A stretch of DNA of 5,367 nucleotides from Thermodesulfovibrionales bacterium (GCA_022013235.1 JAKLQR010000370.1:1-5367); one strand, 5' to 3'; positions 1 to 5,367 are shown, counted from the first letter of the stretch. Notes: generated by a model from the letters alone, not told the origin. Numbers and translations: made by a program.

Positions 1-1
1 A

Positions 2-88
2 TCACTGATTAACAACAGGCCCAGGAAATGCCTGGCCTACAAAACACCGCTTGAGGTCGCTTCTGCTTTTGTTGCACTTCGACCTTGA
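2..88 (+). CDS. IS30-family transposase, C-terminal end (partial, 5' end outside window)
   Basis: Reading from base 2 gives an open frame of 28 codons ending in TGA at 86-88. Its residues include LINNRPRKCLAYKTPLEV and end in FVALRP. The pattern NxRPRKxLxYKTPxEV followed by a terminal VAL is, from family knowledge, the typical C-terminus of IS30-family DDE transposases; it lies after the catalytic glutamate. The catalytic core would lie upstream of the window, so I cannot tell whether the element is intact. The frame is too short and too truncated to be tested further here. Confidence rests on the strong match of this short signature. It marks the left edge of the toxin-antitoxin locus as IS-associated. 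Confidence 0.8.
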   Translation, partial: SLINNRPRKCLAYKTPLEVASAFVALRP

Positions 89-97
89 ATGTGGGCA
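71..97. mobile_element. Probable terminal inverted repeat of the IS30-family element
   Basis: In IS30-family elements the terminal repeat often overlaps the last transposase codons, and here the sequence encoding VALRP-stop runs into GACCTTGAATGTGGGCAA. The GTTGCACTTCGACCTTGAAT stretch resembles ends I associate with this family. The exact outer boundary (about 95-100) and any target duplication cannot be set, because the other end is outside the window. Confidence 0.4.
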
Positions 98-110
98 ACC
101 CTAATTCTAT

Positions 111-140
111 TTGCATTGTAATTCATAATTGTATTATAAT
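111..140 (+). promoter_or_regulatory. Sigma-70-type promoter for the abiEii-abiEi-exporter operon
   Basis: TTGCAT at 111-116 is a fair -35 box and TATAAT at 135-140 is a perfect -10 box; the spacer is 18 bp. Transcription would begin near 147, only a few bases before the ATG at 150, so the mRNA would be leaderless or nearly so. This fits the lack of any Shine-Dalgarno sequence before that ATG. The promoter lies just outside the IS30 end, so it belongs to the TA locus rather than to the element. Confidence 0.6.
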
Positions 141-142
141 GC
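113..142. promoter_or_regulatory. Imperfect palindrome over the promoter, candidate AbiEi operator
   Basis: Arms GCATTGTAAT (113-122) and ATTATAATGC (133-142) are complementary at 9 of 10 positions around a 10-bp centre. The palindrome overlaps the -35 box and covers the whole spacer and -10 box, so a bound dimer would block RNA polymerase. AbiEi antitoxins are known to bind inverted repeats in their own promoter and repress it. That AbiEi from this locus is the ligand is inference. Confidence 0.55.
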
Positions 143-149
143 AAACAAT

Positions 150-1034
150 ATGAAGTCATATAACGAAAGAGACATCAAATCTTCGGAAATTCTGCAGCTT
201 ATTATTCTCCATACGATCTACTCAGAGAAGGAAAGCAAAGACATCTTCTTTCAAGGCGGGACTGCGATCCGGTGGTGTTACAGCGGCAACAGGTTTTCCG
301 AAGACCTGGATTTTGTAACCCACTTGCAGAGAGAAGGGGTAGAATCTCTTCTGGAAAAGATATCCGAAAAAATCAGGAAAACTGCAATCGCTCATTTCGG
401 GACAGGTGAATTCGAGGTCAGGCAGCGGAGGACCGGCAGGAAAGGCTCTCATACGGCATTTGTCCGGTTCCGCCCGGACAGTGAGAGGAAGAAGATATCG
501 GTGAAGGTTGAATTTGAGGAACTGCGTGAGGAAATGTTTCCTCAAACCGAAAAGATGTTCCTTTCTATGCTGCCTCTGGTCCGGCATCTGATCACGTCCG
601 GCGACTTCAGGGTTCCCGCACCGAGCAGCATCATTCTCGCAGAAACTATGGAAGAAATACTCTCCGACAAGATAAGGGCGCTCCTGGAAAGGGAGTATCT
701 GAAGGGGAGAGATTTTTACGATATCTGGTTTCTCACCTCCTTGAAAGTCAGGTGTGATGCTGAACTGATAAAGAGAAAAACGACGATGTACAAGTCGCCC
801 TTCACCTGCAGAAGAGGAGTTGATATTTTTCTTAATCCGGACGATAAGGGGCGAAACGAGATTGCCGGGGCGATCAGGCAGGATTTGTCGAGATTCGTAT
901 TGCAACAGGATATGGCTCTGTTCGAAGCAAACGGGTTCAGGGATATGTTCGATGCGCTTAAAATCGCATTGTCTCCGGTTGAACAGAACGCCTCATTTTT
1001 CACAGCCGGCAGCCCGGTACGGAGGCAGAAGTGA
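150..1034 (+). CDS. abiEii: AbiEii/AbiGii-family nucleotidyltransferase toxin (type IV toxin-antitoxin)
   Basis: A protein of 294 residues from ATG 150, close to the usual length of about 300. AbiEii toxins are DNA polymerase beta-fold nucleotidyltransferases that stop growth; members of the wider family modify tRNA 3' ends, and the original AbiE aborts phage infection. Visible motifs are GGT (36-38) followed by RFSEDLDF (48-55), which supplies the catalytic DxD at 52-54; VKVEF (118-122), the third acidic strand; SDKIRALLER (172-181) with the conserved lysine; and GRDFYDIWFL (186-195). All four family motifs look intact, so the enzyme is probably active. An in-frame TTG at 129 is possible, but it lies upstream of the predicted transcript start and inside the promoter, so ATG 150 is preferred. 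The next gene, the antitoxin, overlaps its stop by 4 bp. The usual order is antitoxin first; here the toxin leads. Confidence 0.88.
   Translation: MKSYNERDIKSSEILQLIILHTIYSEKESKDIFFQGGTAIRWCYSGNRFSEDLDFVTHLQREGVESLLEKISEKIRKTAIAHFGTGEFEVRQRRTGRKGSHTAFVRFRPDSERKKISVKVEFEELREEMFPQTEKMFLSMLPLVRHLITSGDFRVPAPSSIILAETMEEILSDKIRALLEREYLKGRDFYDIWFLTSLKVRCDAELIKRKTTMYKSPFTCRRGVDIFLNPDDKGRNEIAGAIRQDLSRFVLQQDMALFEANGFRDMFDALKIALSPVEQNASFFTAGSPVRRQK
1021..1025 (+). promoter_or_regulatory. Shine-Dalgarno sequence for abiEi
   Basis: GGAGG sits 5 bases before GTG 1031, inside the end of the toxin gene. It is the only strong ribosome site seen in this operon. It supports the GTG start and suggests that the antitoxin is translated more efficiently than the leaderless toxin, which would compensate for the reversed gene order. 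Confidence 0.7.
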
Positions 1035-1600
1035 AGAGACAAAGCACGGTAGATGTGCTGAGGCTTCTCCCCGCGTTATTCAGATATAACGACGCGGCCA
1101 AATTTGTAAAAAATCCCAATGTATTTCTTACCCGGGCGCTTAAATCAGGATATATGAACCGTATTGTACGCGGGGTTTATTACAATACCTTCAGGGATGC
1201 GCCGTCCGTCGAAGAGGTCGCATGCTATCTCAGAACGCCTTCCTATATTTCGTGTGAATGGGCTTTGAACTATCACAACGTTCTTCTCCAGGTACCCACC
1301 GTGTGTACTGTAATTACCTTAAGCACATCGGTAGGCTCAAGGAGTAAAGTCTCCTATAGGAATGTGGAGATAGAATACTCAAAAATATCTGAAAAACTTT
1401 TTCTTGGCTTTGAACCGGTCAAGGGATTCAATATTGCTGCCCCGGAAAAGGCCGTCCTGGACCTGCTCTATCTGAGGGGCTATATCACGGCAGCCGACGA
1501 GCTTGAACTCGACCAGCTGGACAGGGCGAGACTGAATGACTTTTCCAGTCTGTATCCGGTGTCGGTACAGAAAAAGGCGGACGCGCTGAACTATGAATAA
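1031..1600 (+). CDS. abiEi: AbiEi-family antitoxin / transcriptional regulator (type IV toxin-antitoxin)
   Basis: A protein of 189 residues from GTG 1031, chosen for the GGAGG just upstream and the GTGA overlap with the toxin stop. Residues about 8-55 form a winged helix: a helical part, then GYMNRIVRGVYYN (40-52), the arginine-rich wing typical of AbiEi proteins. SYISCEWALNYHNVLLQVP (71-89) and AAPEKAVLDLLYLRG (136-150) are the conserved blocks of the C-terminal AbiEi domain (the COG5340 'regulator of viral defence' type). In the family this domain neutralises AbiEii without forming a stable complex, and the winged helix binds operator repeats to repress the operon. Here the gene follows the toxin instead of preceding it, and its end overlaps the start of the exporter gene by 8 bp. 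A stand-alone regulator of the exporter is an alternative reading, but the adjacent intact AbiEii makes an antitoxin much likelier. Confidence 0.85.
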   Translation: MKRQSTVDVLRLLPALFRYNDAAKFVKNPNVFLTRALKSGYMNRIVRGVYYNTFRDAPSVEEVACYLRTPSYISCEWALNYHNVLLQVPTVCTVITLSTSVGSRSKVSYRNVEIEYSKISEKLFLGFEPVKGFNIAAPEKAVLDLLYLRGYITAADELELDQLDRARLNDFSSLYPVSVQKKADALNYE

Positions 1601-3122
1601 ATGGCTTATCGCACTCACCGTAATGCTTCCTACCCTCATAGAGATCATAGACACCTCAGTGGTCAATGTCGCGCTTGACCATATCCGGGGAAGTCTCTCC
1701 GCCGGCATCGATGAATCAACATGGACGATCACTTCGTATCTTGTTTCGAATGCGATCATCATCCCCATGACAGGGTGGCTGAGCAGGTTTTTCGGCAGGA
1801 AAAGATACCTGATCATTTCGATCACAATGTTTACCATAAGTTCTTTCCTCTGCGGCGCGGCGTGGAGTCTCCAGAGTCTCGTTGTATTCAGGATATTACA
1901 GGGAATAGGCGGAGGGGCGCTGCAGCCGTTGTCGCAATCCATACTCCTTGAGACATTCCCTCCGCGTCAGCACGGGATAGCCATGGCGGTGTTCGGGGTA
2001 GGCATCATGTTCGGTCCCATAGTAGGCCCGCTCCTCGGCGGCTGGATTACGGACAACTGGTCATGGCACTGGATATTCTTTATCAATGTGCCGATCGGCA
2101 TTATTTCAATCCTTTTAACCATGATCTTCATCGCAGATCCGCCGTATATGCAACGGATGAAGATGAAGGTCGATTACTGGGGGCTTGCGCTTCTTGCCCT
2201 GGGCCTCGGTTGCCTCCAGATCGTTCTTGACAAGGGGCAGCAGGAGAACTGGTTCTCTTCAGGTTTTATCTTCTGGCTGAGCGTAACTTCAGCGGTCTCA
2301 CTTATCTCTTTTGTGGTGGTCGAACTGTTTGCGAAAAACCCTGTAGTCAACCTCAGGGCATTCAAAAATATCTCGTTCAGTACCGGAAACATAGTAATGT
2401 TTCTGGGATTTTTCAACCTCTTTGCGAGCATCGTGCTCCTGCCGATCTATCTGCAGACACTCATGGGGTATACCTCATTTCTCGCGGGATTTGTTTTGGG
2501 GCCGGGAGGGATGGCGACGTTAATAGCCCTCCCTCTAGCCGGAAGCCTGGTGAATAAAGTGAACCCAAAGGCCCTTCTGGCTTTTGGCATTGCAGTGAAT
2601 GCGTATGCGACTTATCTGATGTCGAATTTCAGTCTCTACGCTGATTTTTATACCGTGATATGGCCAAGAATTGTATTAGGCATTGGCATGGGGTTTTTCT
2701 TTATCCCGCTTACCACTATGACTATGTCCGGTATCAGAAAAGAAGATATGGGCAATGCATCTGCTATCTATAATCTCCTCAGGAACCTTGGCGGGAGTTT
2801 TGGTGTTGCATTCGTAACCACGATGCTCTCGCGGCGCGCACAATTCCATCAGGCCCATTTAGCGGAGCATCTTACCCCTTTTGATACCGCCTATCAGATG
2901 ACTTCCGAACAGATTGCCCGGGTTCTCCAGTACAGGGGGTTCGAAAATACTCTCTCAGAGCAGGGGGGACTCGGAATGATATACAGAGAACTTCTCAGGC
3001 AGGCATCGATGCTCGCATTCAACGATACCTTTCGCATTATCAGTATCGTGATGGTCTGTGTGCTTCCGCTTGTGCTGCTTATGAGGAAAGGAAAGTCGGG
3101 TACATCCCCGGGAATGCATTGA
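1593..3122 (+). CDS. emrB: DHA2-family (EmrB/QacA) 14-helix drug:H+ antiporter
   Basis: A protein of 509 residues, the normal size for EmrB-type major facilitator proteins of the inner membrane, which export hydrophobic drugs or metabolites using the proton gradient. The first helix carries the D1 motif LIEIIDTSVVNVAL (15-28) with Asp20. GWLSRFFGRKRYL (61-73) is motif A, RILQGIGGGALQPL (100-113) is motif B and GPIVGPLLGGW (141-151) is motif C. WSWHWIFFINVPIG (156-169) and RNLGGSFGVA (397-406) are also typical of EmrB. A long outward loop (about 411-470) precedes the last helix, as in EmrB. The start is firm: an in-frame TGA at 1587-1589 lies just before ATG 1593. No good ribosome site is present (AGGCGG is 12 bases away), so translation probably depends on ribosomes finishing abiEi. 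EmrB usually works with EmrA and TolC, but neither is encoded nearby. The substrate cannot be told. Confidence 0.9.
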   Translation: MNKWLIALTVMLPTLIEIIDTSVVNVALDHIRGSLSAGIDESTWTITSYLVSNAIIIPMTGWLSRFFGRKRYLIISITMFTISSFLCGAAWSLQSLVVFRILQGIGGGALQPLSQSILLETFPPRQHGIAMAVFGVGIMFGPIVGPLLGGWITDNWSWHWIFFINVPIGIISILLTMIFIADPPYMQRMKMKVDYWGLALLALGLGCLQIVLDKGQQENWFSSGFIFWLSVTSAVSLISFVVVELFAKNPVVNLRAFKNISFSTGNIVMFLGFFNLFASIVLLPIYLQTLMGYTSFLAGFVLGPGGMATLIALPLAGSLVNKVNPKALLAFGIAVNAYATYLMSNFSLYADFYTVIWPRIVLGIGMGFFFIPLTTMTMSGIRKEDMGNASAIYNLLRNLGGSFGVAFVTTMLSRRAQFHQAHLAEHLTPFDTAYQMTSEQIARVLQYRGFENTLSEQGGLGMIYRELLRQASMLAFNDTFRIISIVMVCVLPLVLLMRKGKSGTSPGMH

Positions 3123-3178
3123 AGTGTATCAGGAATGTTTATGGGAGTCACTGAGAAGTGTATAAGTAAGACTACATT

Positions 3179-3259
3179 CCCCCTCACCCTGGCCCTCTCC
3201 CTCCAGGGGAGAGTCCCGAAAGCTTTCGGGATTGAGGGGAGGGGACAAAGGGGAGGGTG
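3179..3259. repeat. Dispersed C-rich/G-rich palindromic repeat (CCCTCACCC type)
   Basis: The left side reads CCCCCTCACCCTGGCCCTCT and the right side is G-rich, ending GGGGAGGGTG. CACCCT (3185-3190) pairs with AGGGTG (3254-3259). Inside, CTCTCCC (3195-3201) pairs with GGGAGAG (3207-3213) over a 5-base loop, and a second hairpin follows directly. Repeats of this CCCTCACCC...GGCCCTCTCCC type are scattered between genes of many bacteria, a recollection I cannot check here. It lies just after the exporter gene and may reduce read-through or stabilise mRNA ends, but there is no U-run, so it is not a standard terminator. The right arm looks degenerate compared with the left. Confidence 0.65.
3214..3231. 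repeat. Perfect 18-bp palindrome inside the repeat
   Basis: TCCCGAAAG is followed immediately by its exact reverse complement CTTTCGGGA. It abuts the preceding small hairpin and sits at the centre of the larger repeat. With no spacer it could be a cruciform or protein site, or an insert within the dispersed repeat. Confidence 0.75.
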
Positions 3260-3272
3260 TAAGAATATGCAT

Positions 3273-3299
3273 CATTACTTACAGTCGTCGTAAGTAATG
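3273..3299. repeat. Perfect 10-bp inverted repeat before the phosphoesterase gene
   Basis: CATTACTTAC (3273-3282) and GTAAGTAATG (3290-3299) are exact reverse complements around a 7-base centre. It overlaps the proposed -35 box of the next gene and lies 29 bases before its ATG, as an operator would. As RNA it would form a stem without a U-run, so a regulatory DNA site is preferred over a terminator. Confidence 0.55.
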
Positions 3300-3307
3300 T
3301 GTATTAT
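3279..3307 (+). promoter_or_regulatory. Possible promoter for the metallophosphoesterase gene
   Basis: TTACAG (3279-3284) and TATTAT (3302-3307) are separated by 17 bp. Transcription would begin near 3314, giving a leader of about 15 bases before ATG 3329. Both boxes are imperfect. The -35 box lies in the inverted repeat at 3273-3299. Confidence 0.4.
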
Positions 3308-3328
3308 AAAAAAGAACGGTACATTGCT

Positions 3329-4468
3329 ATGACACTCTTTTTCGTGACATTTTTCCTCATCTACGGCAGCATGCATCTGTATGCATTTATGAAAGCGAAG
3401 GCAGCGCTTGCGTTCAGTTTGCAGACAAGCATCGGCGTAGGACTCTTCATGCTGATAATGATCTTCACTCCGATTCTTGTCCGCTTCTCAGAAAAGGCGG
3501 GATTCGAATCGTTTGCCCGTCTGATGTCATATATAGGATATATATGGCTCGGCATCCTTTTTCTCTTTCTCTCTGCAGCATTGCTGATCGATTTTTACCG
3601 CCTTCTTGTCTCTGCCGCAGGATTCATTCTGAAAAGAAATTTATCGGCCCTGGCGGTATCCGGTGCGTATGCATTTTTCGTCCCTCTTGCATTGTCCATA
3701 GCGGTCGTCATTTATGGATATTTTGAGGCCGGGAATATCAGGACCGAAACAGTAGTATTCCAATCTCCCAGAATTCCTGCAGGGTCAGGCAGCATCAGAA
3801 TAGTGCAGATAACCGATCTCCACCTCGGGCTGATTATCAGAGAAGAACGTTTAAAAAGGATTCTTTCGGAGGTAAAGAAAGCAGACCCTGATATCCTGGT
3901 ATCCACAGGCGACCTCGTTGACGGTCAGATTGACAACCTTTCGCACCTTGCAGAGCTGCTGCAGGAGGTGAAACCACGATACGGCAAATTTGCGGTAACA
4001 GGCAATCATGAATTCTATGCAGGAATTGATCAGGCCTTGGAATTTACCGAAAAAGCTGGCTTTACTCTCTTGCGGGGACAGGGACAGACAGTCCATGGAC
4101 TGATCAATATAGCCGGTGTCGATGACACTCAGGCAAGGATCGATGGTGGTTCTCATGGAGTATCCGAGAAGCAACTGCTTTCCGGATTTTCGAATAACCT
4201 TTTTACGCTCTTGCTCAAGCACAGGCCCCTCGTGAATAAGGAAGTAATCGGCCTTTTCGATCTTCAGCTGTCGGGGCACGTCCATAAAGGGCAGATATTC
4301 CCTTTCAGCATTCTCACCTGGCTGTATTACCCAACCCAGGCAGGCTTTGCAGCGCTTTCTGAGCGGTCCAGCCTGTATGTGAGCAGGGGTTCAGGGACCT
4401 GGGGCCCGCCGATCCGTTTCCTCTCGCCTCCGGAAGTCACTTTGATTGAGCTTGTCCCTGCAAATTGA
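3329..4468 (+). CDS. Membrane-anchored calcineurin-like metallophosphoesterase (YaeI/YkuE type)
   Basis: A protein of 379 residues. The N-terminal third is membrane-embedded, with about four hydrophobic segments (near 2-20, 34-52, 68-88 and 110-132). The rest is a metal-dependent phosphoesterase domain with every signature present: TDLHLG (162-167) with Asp163 and His165, GDLVD (194-198), GNHEFY (225-230), KHRP (297-300) and GHVHKGQ (316-322). The tail SRGSGTWGPPIRFLSP (352-367) is typical of YaeI/YkuE-like proteins. Family members hydrolyse phosphodiesters or phosphomonoesters; E. coli YaeI acts on model diesters and the natural substrate is unclear. A membrane substrate such as a lipid phosphate is a reasonable inference from the anchor. 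ATG 3329 is preferred to an in-frame GTG at 3299, which lies inside the inverted repeat and upstream of the likely transcript start; neither has a strong ribosome site. Its 176-bp distance from the exporter suggests a separate transcript. Confidence 0.87.
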   Translation: MTLFFVTFFLIYGSMHLYAFMKAKAALAFSLQTSIGVGLFMLIMIFTPILVRFSEKAGFESFARLMSYIGYIWLGILFLFLSAALLIDFYRLLVSAAGFILKRNLSALAVSGAYAFFVPLALSIAVVIYGYFEAGNIRTETVVFQSPRIPAGSGSIRIVQITDLHLGLIIREERLKRILSEVKKADPDILVSTGDLVDGQIDNLSHLAELLQEVKPRYGKFAVTGNHEFYAGIDQALEFTEKAGFTLLRGQGQTVHGLINIAGVDDTQARIDGGSHGVSEKQLLSGFSNNLFTLLLKHRPLVNKEVIGLFDLQLSGHVHKGQIFPFSILTWLYYPTQAGFAALSERSSLYVSRGSGTWGPPIRFLSPPEVTLIELVPAN

Positions 4469-4500
4469 CTGCGTGCTCCGCTATGTTTTTCTTTACTAAT

Positions 4501-4511
4501 TTGTATACAAT
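4501..4511 (+). promoter_or_regulatory. -10 box within a palindrome, directly before the response regulator
   Basis: TTGTATACAA (4501-4510) is a perfect 10-bp palindrome. TACAAT (4506-4511) matches the -10 consensus at 5 of 6 positions and lies only 5 bases before ATG 4517, so the transcript would begin at or next to the start codon. No convincing -35 box is visible; the upstream stretch is T-rich. No terminator for the preceding gene can be seen in the 48-bp gap. Confidence 0.35.
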
Positions 4512-4516
4512 AGCGA

Positions 4517-5367
4517 ATGCGGAATATTTTAGTTGTCACCGATGAATCACGAGAGGTGGCCGAGCTCTTTAAATCTCTTAAGAGCGCCATAAACAGACTG
4601 AGGCTGAAACAGCGGAATATTTCGATCAGCACCGATTCCGTGAACCCCCTCAAATACGATATCGCCCTTCTGGATCTTGACAGCAAGACCTGGCAAAAGA
4701 AACTGCTCGAACTAAGGAGGTATGTTCCGGTCATAGCCTTTGCAAAATCGGATGTGAAGAAAGCGGTTGAAGCGATAAAGCTCGGAGCAAGCGACTTCCT
4801 CGAAAAACCGCTCAGTATCGAAGTGTTGGATGAGGTCATCAATAGGCACAAGAAGAAAATACTCACCCATGACTACGGCTTTGACGAAACTATGGGCACC
4901 AGTCCGTCCATGCAGGCTGTGTACGGGTTGATAAAGAAGGCGGCGGTAAGCGAAAGCCAGGTCCTGATAACCGGCGAGAGCGGCACCGGGAAGGAGCTTG
5001 TTGCACGGTCAATCCATAAATGGAGTCCGAGACATGACAATTCTTTTGTCGTGATCAACTGCAGTGCAATTCCTGATACCCTGCTGGAATCGGAACTCTT
5101 CGGGTTTGAACGGGGCGCATTCACCGGTGCAAATTATACAAAAAAAGGCCTCCTTGAATTCGGAGACGGCGGGACGGTTTTTTTTGACGAGATCGGCGAT
5201 GTGTCACCGCTCTTTCAGGTGAAGATACTGAGAGTCCTTCAGGAAGGGGAGGTGATGCGGATCGGGGGGAGCAAACCGATGAGGGTTGATCTGCGCATCA
5301 TATCCGCTTCACACACGGACCTTGCCGGTTCGATCAGGAAAGGGCTTTTCCGGGAGGACCTCTTCTA
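4517..5367 (+). CDS. Sigma-54-dependent (NtrC-type) response regulator with atypical receiver, 3' truncated
   Basis: An open frame of 283 codons running off the window end. Residues 1-110 are a receiver-like domain and about 124-283 are the AAA+ sigma-54 activator domain: GESGTGKE (153-160, Walker A), GAFTGA (200-205, the loop that contacts sigma-54) and GGTVFFDEIGD (218-228, Walker B), with FREDLF (278-283) holding the presumed arginine finger. Such proteins hydrolyse ATP to open sigma-54 promoters. The receiver keeps the likely phospho-aspartate (Asp53 in LLDLD) and the conserved lysine (Lys97 in EKPLS). The usual acidic pair is reduced to Thr8-Asp9, the conserved Thr/Ser after strand 4 is Ala76, and the MPxMDG loop is missing. 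Phosphorylation may therefore be weak or absent. ATG 4517 is the natural start because the first receiver strand (NILVVTDE) begins at residue 3; there is no ribosome site. The DNA-binding C-terminus, presumably Fis-type, lies outside, so targets cannot be judged. Confidence 0.9.
   Translation, partial: MRNILVVTDESREVAELFKSLKSAINRLRLKQRNISISTDSVNPLKYDIALLDLDSKTWQKKLLELRRYVPVIAFAKSDVKKAVEAIKLGASDFLEKPLSIEVLDEVINRHKKKILTHDYGFDETMGTSPSMQAVYGLIKKAAVSESQVLITGESGTGKELVARSIHKWSPRHDNSFVVINCSAIPDTLLESELFGFERGAFTGANYTKKGLLEFGDGGTVFFDEIGDVSPLFQVKILRVLQEGEVMRIGGSKPMRVDLRIISASHTDLAGSIRKGLFREDLF

Noticed and set aside
17..38. Hairpin-like AGGCCCAGG / CCTGGCCT with a 5-base loop, as a terminator.
   Set aside because: It lies within the transposase reading frame, has a bulge and is not followed by a T-run.
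129..149. TTG 129 as the start of the AbiEii toxin.
   Set aside because: It is inside the predicted promoter, upstream of the likely transcript start, and adds seven residues with no family support.
222..905. 227-codon minus-strand open frame.
   Set aside because: It is antisense to the well-supported abiEii gene, with no recognisable motifs; a shadow frame.
1379..1942. 187-codon minus-strand open frame across the abiEi-exporter junction.
   Set aside because: Both sense genes have clear family motifs; the antisense product is rich in Cys/Pro/Arg with no domain.
2064..2078. TGGCAC as a possible sigma-54 -24 element.
   Set aside because: No GC-containing -12 element at the right spacing, and it lies within the exporter coding sequence at the conserved WSWHW codons.
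3179..3299. CRISPR-like repeats or a small RNA gene in the intergenic repeat region.
   Set aside because: No regularly spaced identical repeats with unique spacers, and no promoter plus terminator pair for an RNA.
4469..4500. T-rich stretch after the phosphoesterase gene as an intrinsic terminator.
   Set aside because: Only a 3-bp GCG/CGC stem precedes the T-run; too weak to call.
4327..4866. 179-codon minus-strand open frame.
   Set aside because: It is antisense to the phosphoesterase end and the receiver domain; low-complexity Ser-rich product without known features.

Overview
The window looks like chromosomal DNA of a Gram-negative bacterium of moderate GC content. A DHA2/EmrB-type exporter, a sigma-54 (NtrC-type) activator and a membrane-anchored YaeI/YkuE-like phosphoesterase would suit Nitrospirota or Desulfobacterota (former delta-proteobacteria). 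That placement is inference from gene content and protein style; nothing in the window fixes the taxon.

Layout, all genes on the + strand. (1) Positions 2-88 are the last codons of an IS30-family transposase, so an insertion sequence ends at about 97. (2) A good promoter (111-140) lies almost wholly inside an imperfect palindrome (113-142). It drives an AbiE-type toxin-antitoxin pair in reversed order: nucleotidyltransferase toxin AbiEii (150-1034), then winged-helix antitoxin AbiEi (1031-1600). The two genes overlap by 4 bp. (3) An EmrB/QacA-type 14-helix drug exporter (1593-3122) starts inside the last codons of abiEi with an 8-bp overlap, so the three genes look like one translationally coupled operon. 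No emrA or tolC gene is visible. (4) A 176-bp gap holds a C-rich/G-rich palindromic repeat of the dispersed CCCTCACCC type (3179-3259) and a separate perfect 10-bp inverted repeat (3273-3299). (5) A four-helix membrane protein with a cytoplasmic or periplasmic calcineurin-like metallophosphoesterase domain follows (3329-4468). (6) After a 48-bp gap comes a sigma-54-dependent response regulator (4517 to the window end, truncated). Its receiver domain is degenerate, while its AAA+ motifs are intact.

How they may work together: AbiEi-type antitoxins are known to repress their own operon by binding inverted repeats, so the palindrome at 113-142 is a natural operator. Because the exporter is coupled to the antitoxin, its expression would fall under the same control. 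The phosphoesterase and the sigma-54 regulator appear to be separate units with no visible link to the TA operon. I see no wholly unknown system. The most unusual points are the reversed AbiE order, its fusion to an efflux gene next to an IS end, and the atypical receiver of the sigma-54 activator.
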